Origin: Streptomyces lunaelactis
GTDB taxonomy: Bacteria; Actinomycetota; Actinomycetes; Streptomycetales; Streptomycetaceae
Direction: 5' to 3'
Assembly: GCF_003054555.1 (NCBI RefSeq)
Contig: NZ_CP026304.1
Coordinates: 6,324,001 to 6,388,000 of the forward strand
Length of the DNA: 64,000 nucleotides
Below, in pieces: positions 7,701-17,455 of this stretch. Each line of letters starts with the position of its first letter. Positions within the stretch are counted from its first letter, which is position 1. Position numbers and translations under genes: made by a program. Under the pieces are notes generated by a model. That model worked only from the letters and a program-made list of their open reading frames with translations, was not told where the DNA came from and made no database searches.

Positions 7701-9848
7701 TCAGTGGCGCTCCAGCTCCACCTTCGGCAGCGCCCTGCGCAGCCACGCCGGCAGCCACCACGCACTCCGCCCCAGCAGCTGCATCACCGCCGGCACGATC
7801 AGACAGCGGATGACCACCGCGTCCAGCAGGATCGCCACGGCCAGCCCCAGACCGAACTGCTGCAGCATCCGGTCCGGGCTGAGCAGGAATGCCGAGAACA
7901 CCACGATCATGATCGCCGCAGCCGCCGTGATGACCTTGCCCGTCGCCGCAAGCCCCTCACGGACCGCACCCTGCGGGTCCTTCGTGTGCTCCCACTCCTC
8001 ATGGATGCGCGAGAGCAGGAAGACCTCGTAGTCCATCGAGAGCCCGAAGACGATCGCGAAGATCATCACCGGGATGAAGGCCTCGATCGGACCGGGCTCG
8101 ACCCCGAACCAGCCCTCCTGGAAGACCAGCGTGATCGCGCCGAGCGCCGCTCCGATCGACACCAGGTTGAGGAGCGCGGCCTTCAGCGGGATCAGAACCG
8201 ACCGGAACACCGCGAGCAGCAGCAGCGCTGACAGCCCGACGACGATCGCGACGAAGAGCGGCATCCGGTCGGAGACCGTGGACGCGTAGTCCTCGGTGGC
8301 CGCCGTGGGCCCGCCGACCAGCAGCTCCACGCCCGTGGACTTCTCCAGCGGCGGGAGTACGTCGTCGCGCAGCCGGTCGACAAGTCGAGAAGTTTCCTCC
8401 GCCTGAGGCGCGGAGTCCGGGAAGGCGATGACCGTAGCCACCGACGCGTCCTTCGTCGGGATGGGCCCGGTGGCCGCCGCGATGCCGGTCGTCTCCTCAA
8501 GGGCCAGCCGCACCTGGTCCGCGGCGTTCGTGCCGCCGCCGTCGGCGACCACGATCAGCGGACCGTTGAAGCCCGGACCGAAGCCTTCCGCCAGCATGTC
8601 GTACGCCTGGCGGCTGGACTTGGACTCCGCGTCGTTGCCCGCGTCCGCGAAGCCGAGCCGCATGTCGAGCGCGGGCGCGGCCAGCGCGCCCAGGGCCACC
8701 AGCGACACGACGAGCGCCGCCCAGGGCCGCCGCTGCACACCCGTCGCCCAGCGTCGCCAGCCGGCCCCCTCGACTCTCTGGGCCTTCGCGGCGCGCTTGG
8801 CGACCTGCCGCTGGATGCGCCCACCGAAGATGCCGAGCAGGGCCGGGAGCAGGGTCAGCGAGGCGGCCATCGTGACCAGCACGGTCAGTGCGACCGCCAG
8901 TGCCACGCCCTGGAGCGAGCCGAGACCCAGGGCGACCAGACCCATCAGCGCGATGATCACGGTGCAGCCGGCGAAGAAGACCGTACGGCCCGCCGCGTCC
9001 AGCGCGGTGCGCGTGGCACGCTCGGGCTCGGCACCCTTGAGCAGCTCGCCCCGGTACCGCGAGAAGATCAGCAGGGCGTAGTCGATGCCGACGCCGAGAC
9101 CGACCAGCATCATGATCGGCGGGGTGAAGTCGGCGACGTCCGCGAACTGCGAGGCGAGCGCGATCAGACCGATCGAACTGCCCACCGCGAACAGCGCGGT
9201 GACCACCGGCAGGCTTGCGGCGACCAGCGACCCGAAGAGGAAGACCAGAATCACCAGCGCGCCGAGAATGCCCGCGCCCTCGGCCGCGCCGCCCTCCGCC
9301 TCCTCGGCGCCGCGTGCCGCGTCACCGCCAACCGCTGCCTCGACTCCTTCGCCCTCGATGGACGCGGCGGTGTCGATGATCTTCCGTACGTCCTCCTTGG
9401 GCACGTTCTGGGCCTCGCCGTCGAGGGTGACGGTGGCGTAGCCGACCGTGCCGTCCTTGGATACGGCGGCCGCGTCCTCGTACGGACTGCGTACGTCGGT
9501 GACGCTCGGCAGCCCGGCCACCTTCTCCAGCATCGTGCCGACGCGCCCCTCCACCGCGCCGTCCCGGATGCCGTCCGTGGCCCTGACCACGATCTGCACG
9601 GCGGCGTCGGCCTGCGCCGAGCCGTGCTCCTCCAGTACGGACTGGGCCTGCTGGGAATCCGTACCGGGCAGCGAGAAGTCGTTGTGGTACGCGTTGCCCG
9701 CGGCCACGGAGGCGCCCGTGATCCCGACCAGGACTACGACCCAAAGGATCAGCGCCCGCCATCGGTGGGTGTACGAGAAGGCGGCGAGCCGTTCGAAGAC
9801 GCTGGTGCGCGTCGTGGTGGGCGTCGCATTGCGCGTCGCGGTGTTCAT
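7701..9848 (-). CDS. MMPL/RND family exporter
   Basis: A 715-residue protein with two repeated blocks, each with one leading helix, a large extracytoplasmic loop and five helices. ATG 9848 has AAGGAG 8 bases upstream. The first helix (about 31-50) is followed by the typical FSLPGTDSQ segment. The central helices carry GVGIDYALL and the C-terminal half FGLSMDYEVFLLSR; these Asp-Tyr pairs are the proton-relay motifs of MmpL proteins. It likely exports a lipid or hydrophobic compound across the membrane using proton motive force. No MmpS or TetR partner sits beside it, so the substrate cannot be guessed. Confidence 0.92.
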   Translation of the reverse strand: MNTATRNATPTTTRTSVFERLAAFSYTHRWRALILWVVVLVGITGASVAAGNAYHNDFSLPGTDSQQAQSVLEEHGSAQADAAVQIVVRATDGIRDGAVEGRVGTMLEKVAGLPSVTDVRSPYEDAAAVSKDGTVGYATVTLDGEAQNVPKEDVRKIIDTAASIEGEGVEAAVGGDAARGAEEAEGGAAEGAGILGALVILVFLFGSLVAASLPVVTALFAVGSSIGLIALASQFADVADFTPPIMMLVGLGVGIDYALLIFSRYRGELLKGAEPERATRTALDAAGRTVFFAGCTVIIALMGLVALGLGSLQGVALAVALTVLVTMAASLTLLPALLGIFGGRIQRQVAKRAAKAQRVEGAGWRRWATGVQRRPWAALVVSLVALGALAAPALDMRLGFADAGNDAESKSSRQAYDMLAEGFGPGFNGPLIVVADGGGTNAADQVRLALEETTGIAAATGPIPTKDASVATVIAFPDSAPQAEETSRLVDRLRDDVLPPLEKSTGVELLVGGPTAATEDYASTVSDRMPLFVAIVVGLSALLLLAVFRSVLIPLKAALLNLVSIGAALGAITLVFQEGWFGVEPGPIEAFIPVMIFAIVFGLSMDYEVFLLSRIHEEWEHTKDPQGAVREGLAATGKVITAAAAIMIVVFSAFLLSPDRMLQQFGLGLAVAILLDAVVIRCLIVPAVMQLLGRSAWWLPAWLRRALPKVELERH

Positions 9849-9964
9849 CGTGGTTCTCCTTGAGGGAGGTCGCTCTGAGGGGTGTCGGAGGCTTGAGAGA
9901 TCCGGGGTGCGTCCGAGGTGCGTCGGCGGTGTTCTGGCAGTGCGTCAGAGGCAGGAAGGGCGGG

Positions 9965-10276
9965 TCACGCGGTGCCGGAAGGCGTCCCACATCCACGCCT
10001 GGCGGCCTGCCAGGGGCCGGTGCGCCCCACCGGCAGCCGGGCCCGCTCGAAGGGAGCGCCCGTCAGCCGTACGACCGCGAACGCGAGCCCGTGCATGGCG
10101 AACAGCGCCATGAGCGCGAACGTGGTGAGGACGGCGACCGGTCCCGAAGCGGCGGAACCCGGCGTACCGGTGGCGACGACGGTCGCGAGCCCCAGGGTGA
10201 GGGCGACGCAGAGGAAGTGGCCGTCCGCCGTGAGGGCGAACTGCAGCCGTGCGAGGTCGAGCGTCTCCTGGGTCAC
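9965..10276 (-). pseudogene. remnant of cytochrome bd oxidase genes (CydA start joined to a CydB-like piece)
   Basis: GTG 10276 opens 103 codons. The first 35 residues (ETLDLARLQFALTADGHFL, then LTLGLATVV) match the start of CydA-like quinol oxidase subunit I. After a short Gly/Ala/Pro linker, the segment TFALMALFAMHGLAFAVVRL resembles an internal helix of subunit II (CydB). Intact subunits are about 330-480 residues, so this is most simply a fusion scar left by a deletion through neighbouring cydA and cydB. The heme ligands later in CydA are absent. It might still be translated as a small two-helix membrane protein. The CydB match is less certain than the CydA match. Confidence 0.5.
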
Positions 10277-10416
10277 GCTGTCAGAGTCGGCGTACGGCTC
10301 TGGGCGGGTCGTCGGCCCGGGGAGGACAATCGGCGTACCCCAGGAGTTGCGGGCGCTCCTGTCGGCGTACTACGGAAGTTGCTGAGTCCTGTCCGGCCTG
10401 TTCCGGACGAAAGACC

Positions 10417-11082
10417 CTAGGCCATCCAGCCCGGGGTGATCATCCCGGATTCGTACGCCAGGATCACCAGCTGCGCCCGGTCTCTGACATTCAGCTTCGT
10501 CATGATCCGGCTGACATGGGTCTTCGCGGTGGCGGGAGCCAGTACGAGGCGCTGCGCGATCTCGTCATTGGACAGACCCGCGCCGACCAGGCCCATCACC
10601 TCGCGCTCCCGCTCGGTGAGGGCGTTCAGCCGGGGGCTGGGGTCGGGCTGCTTGCTGCGGCCCGCGAACTCGGCGATCAGACGGCGGGTGACGGCGGGCG
10701 CGATCAGGGCGTCGCCGCGCGCCACCACCCGTACGCCGTGCAGCAGTTCCATCGGCTCGGTGTCCTTGACGAGGAACCCGGAGGCGCCCGCGCGCAGCGC
10801 GCCGTACACATAGTCGTCGACGTCGAAGGTGGTGAGGATGATCACCCGTACGGCTTCGAGCCGAGGGTCTGCGAGGATACGGCGGGTGGCCTCCAGACCG
10901 TCGAGGCCGGGCATCCGGATGTCCATCAGCACGACGTCCGGGCGCAGTTCGCGTGCGAGGGCGATGGCCTGCTCGCCGTCGGCGGCCTCGCCCACCACCT
11001 CGATATCGGACTCGTCGGTGAGGATGGAGCGGAAGCCGGCGCGTACGAGTGTCTGGTCGTCGGCGAGCACCACGCGAATCAT
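10417..11082 (-). CDS. NarL/LuxR-family response regulator
   Basis: A 221-residue protein with a receiver domain at residues 1-120, including the acidic pair Asp8-Asp9 and phospho-acceptor Asp54 in VVLMDIRMPG. The C-terminal helix-turn-helix of the LuxR type has the hallmark LTEREREVMGLVGAGLSNDEI. It forms a pair with the histidine kinase just upstream: the last 4 bases of the kinase gene overlap its ATG (11079-11082), so translation is probably coupled. Target genes are unknown; the neighbouring MMPL exporter is a reasonable but unproven candidate. Confidence 0.95.
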   Translation of the reverse strand: MIRVVLADDQTLVRAGFRSILTDESDIEVVGEAADGEQAIALARELRPDVVLMDIRMPGLDGLEATRRILADPRLEAVRVIILTTFDVDDYVYGALRAGASGFLVKDTEPMELLHGVRVVARGDALIAPAVTRRLIAEFAGRSKQPDPSPRLNALTEREREVMGLVGAGLSNDEIAQRLVLAPATAKTHVSRIMTKLNVRDRAQLVILAYESGMITPGWMA

Positions 11083-12281
11083 TCGGTCCCCTTAAGCGGC
11101 CTCAGCGGCAGCCGGGCGCTGACCCGGAAGCCGTCCGCCGTGTTGCGTGCGGTCAGTTCGCCGCCGAAGGCTTTGGCGCGTTCGGCCATCCCGATGATGC
11201 CGCTGCCCTGCGACTGCTCGTCGTCCGTGCCCTGTCCGTCGTCGTCGATCCGCACCCGGACGTCCTCGTCGGTGTAGGCGATGGTGACCAGGGCGCTGCT
11301 CGCGCGCGAGTGCCGGGCGACATTGGTCAGCGACTCCTGGACGATGCGGTAGGCGGCGAGGTCGACCGGCGGCGGCAGCGGACGCGGTGTGCCCTCGGTG
11401 TCCGTACGGACCTCGATACCCGTCGCGCGGGCCCGCTCGACCAGCTCGCCGAGGCGGTCGAGTCCCGAGACGGGGGCGGTCGGTGCGGCCTCGTCGGCCT
11501 GGCGAAGTACGCCGAGGGTGGAACGCAGCTCGCGCAGAGCGTCCTTGCTGGTGGCCTTGACCGCCTCCAGGGCAGCCTCGGCGGCCGTCAGCGCGTCCGC
11601 GGGCTCCGGCTGCTTGCTCAACTTGTGCAGTACGGCGCTGGACTGGACGTTGATCAGCGAAATGCTGTGGCCGAGTACGTCGTGCAACTCCCGCGCGATC
11701 CGCAGCCGCTCCTCGGTGGCGCTCTGCCGGGCCCGCGCCTCCTGCTCACGCTCGGCGGCGATGGCGCGCAGCTCGACCTCGTGGAGATAGGCGATACGGG
11801 TGCGCTGGGCGCGGCCCACGGCGACAAGGCTGATCAGCCAGCCGGCGAGCATCACCAGGGAGGTGTCGTCGATCTGACGGTGGCCAGGGCTCTGCCGGCT
11901 CTCGGCGAAGCCGACGGCGAGGAGGGTGATGGCCGCCAGGGCGATGGCGGCGGTGAAACGGCCTTCGGCGGCGACGCTGTAGAGCGCGAGCGCGAAGGTG
12001 ATCATCAGCGGGCCGTCGAAGGTGCTCAGCGGGTAGTAGGCCGCGCAGGCCAGCAGGGTGACGACGGCGACGGCGACGGGCCACCGGCGACGGTAGTAGA
12101 GCGTGCCGCAGCCCACCGCGATCAGGGCCCAGCCGATGACTGTGCGGGCCGGCGGCTCGCTCTCGTACTGCATCACGACCAGCGTCCAGACGACCACGAC
12201 GGCGGTGACCAGCAGGGTCACGATGGCGTCGGTCGTACGCGCGGACAGGCGGCCGCCCGGGGCGCGGTAGGGGATGACCAT
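11079..12281 (-). CDS. DesK/NarX-type sensor histidine kinase
   Basis: A 400-residue protein with an N-terminal membrane domain of about five to six helices between residues 18 and 155 and only short loops. This suggests sensing in or at the membrane. A HisKA_3 dimerisation helix follows with phospho-acceptor His200 in ARELHDVLGHS, then the ATPase domain with N and G boxes (QESLTNVARHS, DDDGQG, GSGIIGMAERA). The start ATG 12281 gives MVIPYRAPGG. It is co-transcribed and translationally coupled with the response regulator. The signal is unknown. Confidence 0.94.
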   Translation of the reverse strand: MVIPYRAPGGRLSARTTDAIVTLLVTAVVVVWTLVVMQYESEPPARTVIGWALIAVGCGTLYYRRRWPVAVAVVTLLACAAYYPLSTFDGPLMITFALALYSVAAEGRFTAAIALAAITLLAVGFAESRQSPGHRQIDDTSLVMLAGWLISLVAVGRAQRTRIAYLHEVELRAIAAEREQEARARQSATEERLRIARELHDVLGHSISLINVQSSAVLHKLSKQPEPADALTAAEAALEAVKATSKDALRELRSTLGVLRQADEAAPTAPVSGLDRLGELVERARATGIEVRTDTEGTPRPLPPPVDLAAYRIVQESLTNVARHSRASSALVTIAYTDEDVRVRIDDDGQGTDDEQSQGSGIIGMAERAKAFGGELTARNTADGFRVSARLPLRPLKGTE

Positions 12282-12566
12282 GCCACGAAGGATAGGCGGG
12301 GGACGGGCGTGCCTGGCGCCTCAGTTGGCGGGCTCGCCCTTACGCGCCCCAAGGCGCCCTTGCCGGCGTCGAGGAAGGCGTTGACGTCGGTGGTGTTGCC
12401 CCTCTCGCCGGTGGCGTGCCCCTCTCGGCCGCAGGACCGGAACATCGCCGCAGGATCCCGGCCGCGGTCGAGGCCGCGCCGCTCGTGGGGACGGCCTCGA
12501 CCTGACGGGCGGCAGCCTGGCCGGCGGGGCCGCGGCGGCCTCTGACCGGAGTGCCGCGTGGTGCGC

Positions 12567-12596
12567 TTGACACTAAAATCGAACATCCATTCTTAT
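12567..12596 (+). promoter_or_regulatory. recA promoter
   Basis: TTGACA at 12567-12572 is a perfect -35 hexamer. With an 18-base spacer, TCTTAT at 12591-12596 is the best -10 match (4 of 6). The LexA box lies across the spacer and the -10 start, the position expected for SOS repression. The transcript would have a leader of about 120 bases before the recA ATG. Confidence 0.7.
12580..12592 (+). promoter_or_regulatory. LexA-binding SOS box of recA
   Basis: CGAACATCCATTC is the imperfect inverted repeat (GAAC-N4-ATTC) found in front of recA in streptomycetes and related to the actinobacterial SOS consensus TCGAAC-N4-GTTCGA. It overlaps the promoter spacer. lexA itself lies 33 kb away in this window. 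Confidence 0.75.
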
Positions 12597-12623
12597 GGAA
12601 TTCCGGCCCTCGGTTTCCGAGAG

Positions 12624-12632
12624 TTATCCACA
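12624..12632 (+). promoter_or_regulatory. DnaA-box sequence in recA leader
   Basis: TTATCCACA is a perfect match to the classical DnaA box. It lies about 90 bases before the recA ATG, downstream of the promoter. A single box may be chance or a minor control site; the recQ upstream region has a stronger pair. Confidence 0.35.
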
Positions 12633-12722
12633 GGCTGGAAGGGGCGTCGGCGCCCGTTGTCAGTGGCAGGGGATAGCGTCTTTGACGTGAAGCGATCGAC
12701 TCAAGCAAATCGGGTGGAACCC

Positions 12723-13853
<1,131 letters not shown>

Positions 13854-13856
13854 CGC

Positions 13857-14429
13857 GTGGCCCGGCGAACCGAATGGCCGGGCGACAGCGCCGACTCGTC
13901 GAGGGCCGAGAAGGAGCTGTCGCCCCAGGACCCGGCGGAGCGGGCGCGGGCGATCTGTCTGCGCCTGCTCACCGGGACCCCGCGCACCCGCAAGCAGCTC
14001 GCGGACGCGCTGCACAAGCGTGAGATCCCCTTGGAGGTGGCCGAGGAGGTCCTCTGCCGCTTCGAGGACGTGGGGCTGATCAACGACGCGGCCTTCGCGG
14101 ACGCATGGGTGGAGTCCCGGCACCACGGCCGGGGCCTCGCCCGGCGGGCCCTCGCGCGGGAACTGCGCACCAAGGGCGTGGACTCCGCGCTGATCGACGA
14201 GGCGGTCGGGCAGCTCGACTCCGAGCAGGAGGAGGAGACCGCCCGCGAGCTGGTCGCCCGCAGACTCCCCTCCACCCGGGGTCTCGACCGCGACCGCCGC
14301 CTGCGCCGCTTGGCGGGCATGCTGGCCCGCAAGGGGTACCCCGAGGGCATGGCCCTGAGGGTGGTCAAGCGCGCCCTGGAGGAAGAGGGCGAGGACACGG
14401 AGGACCTCGACGAGGGCGGGGTCTTCTGA
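13857..14429 (+). CDS. recX: RecX regulator of RecA
   Basis: This 190-residue protein is a small all-helical modulator that binds RecA filaments and limits their activity. The GTG start at 13857 lies 3 bases after the recA stop, so the two are one operon under the SOS promoter. Three-helix repeats are visible: LRLLTGTPRTRKQLADAL, then RFEDVGLINDAAFADAWVES with HHGRGLARRAL, and a third near the end (GMLARKGYPEGMAL). The N-terminal 35 residues are poorly conserved, so the exact start is less sure. Confidence 0.95.
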   Translation: MARRTEWPGDSADSSRAEKELSPQDPAERARAICLRLLTGTPRTRKQLADALHKREIPLEVAEEVLCRFEDVGLINDAAFADAWVESRHHGRGLARRALARELRTKGVDSALIDEAVGQLDSEQEEETARELVARRLPSTRGLDRDRRLRRLAGMLARKGYPEGMALRVVKRALEEEGEDTEDLDEGGVF

Positions 14430-14575
14430 CGACGGGGGGCGCCTTCTCGTGGGGCCTTCTGACGCGACGAGTTGAACCACCACGCCTACGCCGCAGATCT
14501 CGAGCTCTTCGAGTGGCTCCAGCGGGAGAGCGGTGGTGCCGACGACGCATGGGCCGACGCCTTTGAAGGCAGGCC

Positions 14576-14962
14576 CTACCGCGTGACCGGCAGCCCCGCG
14601 GACTTCCACGCCTGGAAGCCCCCGACGAGGTCGGTCGCGCGGTGCAGTCCCAACTGCCGCAGGGACACGGCCGCCAGAGACGACGCGTACCCCTCGTTGC
14701 AGACCACCACGACCCGCAGATCGTGACTGACGGCCTCCGGCGCACGGTGGCTGCCCTGCGGATCCAGCCGCCACTCCAGTTCATTGCGCTCCACGACCAG
14801 CGCACCGGGGATCACCCCGTCACGCTCGCGCAGCGCCGCGTACCGGATGTCCACCAGCAGCGCCCCGTCCGCGGCCGCCTCGAAGGCGTCCTTCGGCTCG
14901 ACGCGGTCCAGGTCCTGCCGTACGCGCTCCAGTAGCTCGTCGATCCCTACGCGCTCGCTCAC
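14576..14962 (-). CDS. rhodanese-like sulfur-handling protein
   Basis: A 128-residue single rhodanese domain with the cysteine loop VVCNEGYASS near residue 89. Rhodanese domains carry a persulfide on this cysteine and pass sulfane sulfur to acceptors. The GTG at 14962 overlaps the TGA of the cysteine dioxygenase gene (GTGA), so the two are translationally coupled. The pair forms a cysteine and sulfur unit behind the cysteine-containing leader peptide. It begins MSERVGIDELLERVR. The true acceptor is unknown. Confidence 0.92.
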   Translation of the reverse strand: MSERVGIDELLERVRQDLDRVEPKDAFEAAADGALLVDIRYAALRERDGVIPGALVVERNELEWRLDPQGSHRAPEAVSHDLRVVVVCNEGYASSLAAVSLRQLGLHRATDLVGGFQAWKSAGLPVTR

Positions 14963-15495
14963 TGCCAGTCCGCCGGACGCTCGACCTGCTCAAGGCGGAG
15001 CACCGCGCCGGACCGGCTGAAGCGCCGGATCAGCGGCAGCGGCGGATAGTAGGCGTGCACCGATACGGCGTGCTCGGCGGGCGACTCGTTCAGCACCTCG
15101 TGCACATGGTGCGTGCCGAAGGCCCGGCCCTGGCCCGCCCCGAGCCGCCGCTCGCGGTCGACGCCTTCGTTCAGCTCCAGGGTCCGCCACCCGCTCGCTG
15201 GGAGTCGCACGGCGAGTGAGTTCTCCTTCAACTCACCCGAGGCCGTGGCAAACGCGCCGATCGACTCGGCGTGGTCGTGCCAGCCGGTGCCTGTGCCGGG
15301 TGGCCAGGCGATCAGCCAGGCCTCACTGCCGCCCGGACCCTCGAGGTGTACCCACGTACGGCCCTCGGGATCGAGTGGGAGTGAGGCGATGAGGTCCTCG
15401 TCGGCGGCGGAGCGCCGCACGAAGTCGAGCAGCTCGGCGACCGTCGGAGCACTCGAGCCATGCGTGGCGACAGGGGTGGGGAGGGGCTGGGACAC
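14959..15495 (-). CDS. cysteine dioxygenase family protein
   Basis: A 178-residue cupin. GTG 15495 has AGGACGG about 6 bases upstream and begins MSQPLPTPVATHG; an open frame to 15537 lacks a ribosome site. The iron-binding histidines are in WHDHAES (first cupin motif) and in THHVHEV (second). The family oxidises cysteine to cysteine sulfinate with O2, removing excess cysteine. The gene lies between a 15-codon cysteine-containing leader ORF 69 bases upstream and a coupled rhodanese, which fits induction or release by cysteine status. Confidence 0.9.
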   Translation of the reverse strand: MSQPLPTPVATHGSSAPTVAELLDFVRRSAADEDLIASLPLDPEGRTWVHLEGPGGSEAWLIAWPPGTGTGWHDHAESIGAFATASGELKENSLAVRLPASGWRTLELNEGVDRERRLGAGQGRAFGTHHVHEVLNESPAEHAVSVHAYYPPLPLIRRFSRSGAVLRLEQVERPADWQ

Positions 15496-15564
15496 GGATA
15501 CCGTCCTGGAAGTTCGCGGGAGGGTGCGCGGGCACACCGGGCCACAGCGCGAGAGAAGGCGAAT

Positions 15565-15612
15565 TCAGCAGGACGGTCGACACACGCAGCCCGCATAGCG
15601 GACGAGGTCCAT
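15565..15612 (-). CDS. cysteine-containing leader peptide (15 aa), probable attenuator
   Basis: ATG at 15612 opens MDLVRYAGCVCRPSC, ending with TGA at 15565-15567. Three of the last seven residues are cysteine. GGAGGG (15618-15623) sits at ideal spacing before the ATG. A promoter-like pair lies just upstream, and the cysteine dioxygenase gene starts 69 bases after the stop. This is the architecture of amino-acid leader peptides; cysteine-rich leader ORFs that act as cysteine-responsive attenuators are described in mycobacteria. Ribosome pausing at the Cys codons when cysteine is scarce is the inferred signal. The precise mechanism (masking of the ribosome site or termination) is not evident. 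Confidence 0.75.
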   Translation of the reverse strand: MDLVRYAGCVCRPSC

Positions 15613-15658
15613 ATGGACCCTCCGCCACAGGCGCACATTGGTGTCGGTCACGCTCCGG

Positions 15659-15687
15659 AGTACACCATGTGGGCCCTCGAGGGTCAA
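15659..15687 (-). promoter_or_regulatory. promoter of the cysteine leader-dioxygenase-rhodanese operon
   Basis: On the minus strand TTGACC (15687-15682) and TGTACT (15664-15659) are separated by exactly 17 bases. Both match the housekeeping consensus well (5/6 and 4/6). Transcription would start near 15652, about 40 bases before the leader ATG. The -35 overlaps the stop codon of the upstream monooxygenase gene. Confidence 0.6.
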
Positions 15688-17279
15688 TTGATGTCCGCAG
15701 TGCGGTCACTGCGGACCGCTGAGGGAGACCCGCCGCGCGCCGCGTCCGCCGCCGAGTACAGCTCGGCGGGCCGTACACCCGTGAACGACGCGACCAGATG
15801 CCCGTCCGGCCGCACCAGCAGCACCGTGTGAGCCGTGGCACCCGGGTAGCTCTCCGTCACCAGAAGCTCGGCCCGTACCGGCAGTGCGGTGACGGCCGCC
15901 GCCAGCCGCGGCATCACGCCCGCGCTCACCCAGTGCCGCCGGTCCCACACCCCGGTGCCGGGCGCGACCAGCATCACCAGCAGCCGTCCCTGCCCCAGCC
16001 TGTCGCGCAGCCGTGCGCTGGTTCCGTCGGGCACGGTCACCCGCACATCCGCGACCGGAGCGCCTGCCTCCGTGCCGACGAGTGTCTGGGAAGGGGCGTA
16101 TTCGGGTGCGAGGGGGGAGTGCGTGTAGACGGGGGGCGCGCCCAGCGGGCCGTGCCCCAGATGGCCGTCGGTGAGCAGGATGTCGTGCCCCCGCGCTGCG
16201 CCCGGCAGATACGTACGCAGCGCGCCGGCACCGCGCAGTATCGGCAGCGACTGGTCGGCGGCGCGCAGCCGCGCGGCGACGGCGGCCCGCCGCTCCGCCT
16301 GATAGCTGTCGAGCAGCGGCTCGGAAACTCCGTGGTGCCAGGTGTGCGCGAGCTTCCACGCCAGGTTGTCGGCGTCCCGCAGCCCTTCGTCGAGCCCCTG
16401 GGTGCCGAGCGCGCCGAGCAGATGGGCGGCGTCGCCCGCGAGGAACGCACGGTCCACACGCCAGCGCCGCGCGAGCCGGTGGTGCAGTGTGTAGACGCCG
16501 GTGTCGATGAGCTCGTACGGAGGTGTCCCACCGCACCAGCCGGCCAGCGTGTCCCGCACCCGGGCGACCAGAGCGTCGGGGGTGACCAGTTCACCGCGCG
16601 GCGGCAGCAGCCAGTCCAGCCGCCAGACGCCCTCCGGCAGGGGACGGGCCGTCACTTCGTCGCCGCCGGTGCGCCACGGCGGCTGCCGGTGCAGTAACGC
16701 CTCGTCGGGCCAGGGGAGTTCGGTTCGCAGCGCGGCGACGGCGTGCCGCTCCACCGCCGTACGCCCGGGGAAGCGGATGCCGAGGAGCTTGCGGACGGTG
16801 GACCGTGCGCCGTCGCAGCCGACCAGGTAGCTGCCGCGCCACCAGGTCGCCCCGGTTCCGCGGGTGTGCACGCTGATCCCGCCGGCGTCCTGCTCCAGCG
16901 AGTCGAGGCGACTGTCGGTGACGATCCGGACCAGCGGCTGCCCGGCGACGGCGTTACGGAGTCCGCGCGTGAGGGCGTCCTGGGGGATGTGCAGGGGAGC
17001 GGGGGCGCCGGCGTCGCCCAGGATGAGCTGTCGTACGTCCTGCTTCCGACGCATCGAGCGCCAGCCGGCCCAGCGGGCTCCTTCGTCACGGACAGTGGCG
17101 CAGCCGAGCCGTTCCACCATGGCGGCCGTGTCGGGCCGCAGTACGACAGTACGGGCGGGGCGCGGCTCGTCCTTGCCCCGACCTTCGTCGAGTACGACGG
17201 AGGGGACTCCCTGGGCGGCCAGGGCGAGAGAGAGGGCGAGGCCGACCGGGCCTGCGCCGACCACGATCACCGGGTCCAC
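15684..17279 (-). CDS. FAD-dependent aromatic-type monooxygenase
   Basis: A 531-residue flavoprotein of the PheA/TfdB hydroxylase family. GTG 17279 begins MDPVIVVGAGPVGLAL, the FAD-binding Rossmann motif. The second FAD motif FLAGDAAHLLGALGTQGLDEG (split here by a variant centre) is near residue 275. A thioredoxin-like C-terminal domain without obvious catalytic cysteines follows from about 380. Such enzymes hydroxylate phenolic or polyketide rings with NAD(P)H and O2; the substrate is unknown. It stands alone on this strand, with the cysteine unit's promoter overlapping its end. An upstream in-frame ATG at 17357 lacks family support. Confidence 0.9.
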   Translation of the reverse strand: MDPVIVVGAGPVGLALSLALAAQGVPSVVLDEGRGKDEPRPARTVVLRPDTAAMVERLGCATVRDEGARWAGWRSMRRKQDVRQLILGDAGAPAPLHIPQDALTRGLRNAVAGQPLVRIVTDSRLDSLEQDAGGISVHTRGTGATWWRGSYLVGCDGARSTVRKLLGIRFPGRTAVERHAVAALRTELPWPDEALLHRQPPWRTGGDEVTARPLPEGVWRLDWLLPPRGELVTPDALVARVRDTLAGWCGGTPPYELIDTGVYTLHHRLARRWRVDRAFLAGDAAHLLGALGTQGLDEGLRDADNLAWKLAHTWHHGVSEPLLDSYQAERRAAVAARLRAADQSLPILRGAGALRTYLPGAARGHDILLTDGHLGHGPLGAPPVYTHSPLAPEYAPSQTLVGTEAGAPVADVRVTVPDGTSARLRDRLGQGRLLVMLVAPGTGVWDRRHWVSAGVMPRLAAAVTALPVRAELLVTESYPGATAHTVLLVRPDGHLVASFTGVRPAELYSAADAARGGSPSAVRSDRTADIN

Positions 17280-17399
17280 GAGGTGACTCCTCGGGCGCGA
17301 AGAGTGGTGCGGAGAAGTGCGGAGGAAGCCCGGTGCGCGATCACAGAACGTATGCAACTCACTGCGAGTGTCCGCGTCAAGCTGTCACCGGGACGCGGC

Positions 17400-17431
17400 G
17401 AGGGGCGGTGGCCTCACGGCCACCGCCCCTC
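17400..17431. terminator. terminator-like hairpin after gluD
   Basis: A perfect 14-bp stem (GAGGGGCGGTGGCC against its complement) with loop TCAC lies 25 bases past the gluD stop. There is no T-run, as is usual in streptomycetes. Confidence 0.75.
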
Positions 17432-17455
17432 ACTGGTCCAACATCCGATGAACCG

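Larger units (their letters stand above)
12282..12722. other. recA upstream region, no gene seen
   Basis: These 441 bases separate the divergent kinase gene from recA. The first 280 are GC-rich, without a start site, ribosome site or protein-like reading that I can defend. The last 160 hold the recA promoter, a LexA site and a DnaA-box sequence, listed separately. Confidence 0.6.

Noticed and set aside
14472..14726. An 84-codon plus frame between recX and the rhodanese gene
   Set aside because: The second half lies antisense to the rhodanese gene, no ribosome site is seen, and only the first 35 residues look protein-like.
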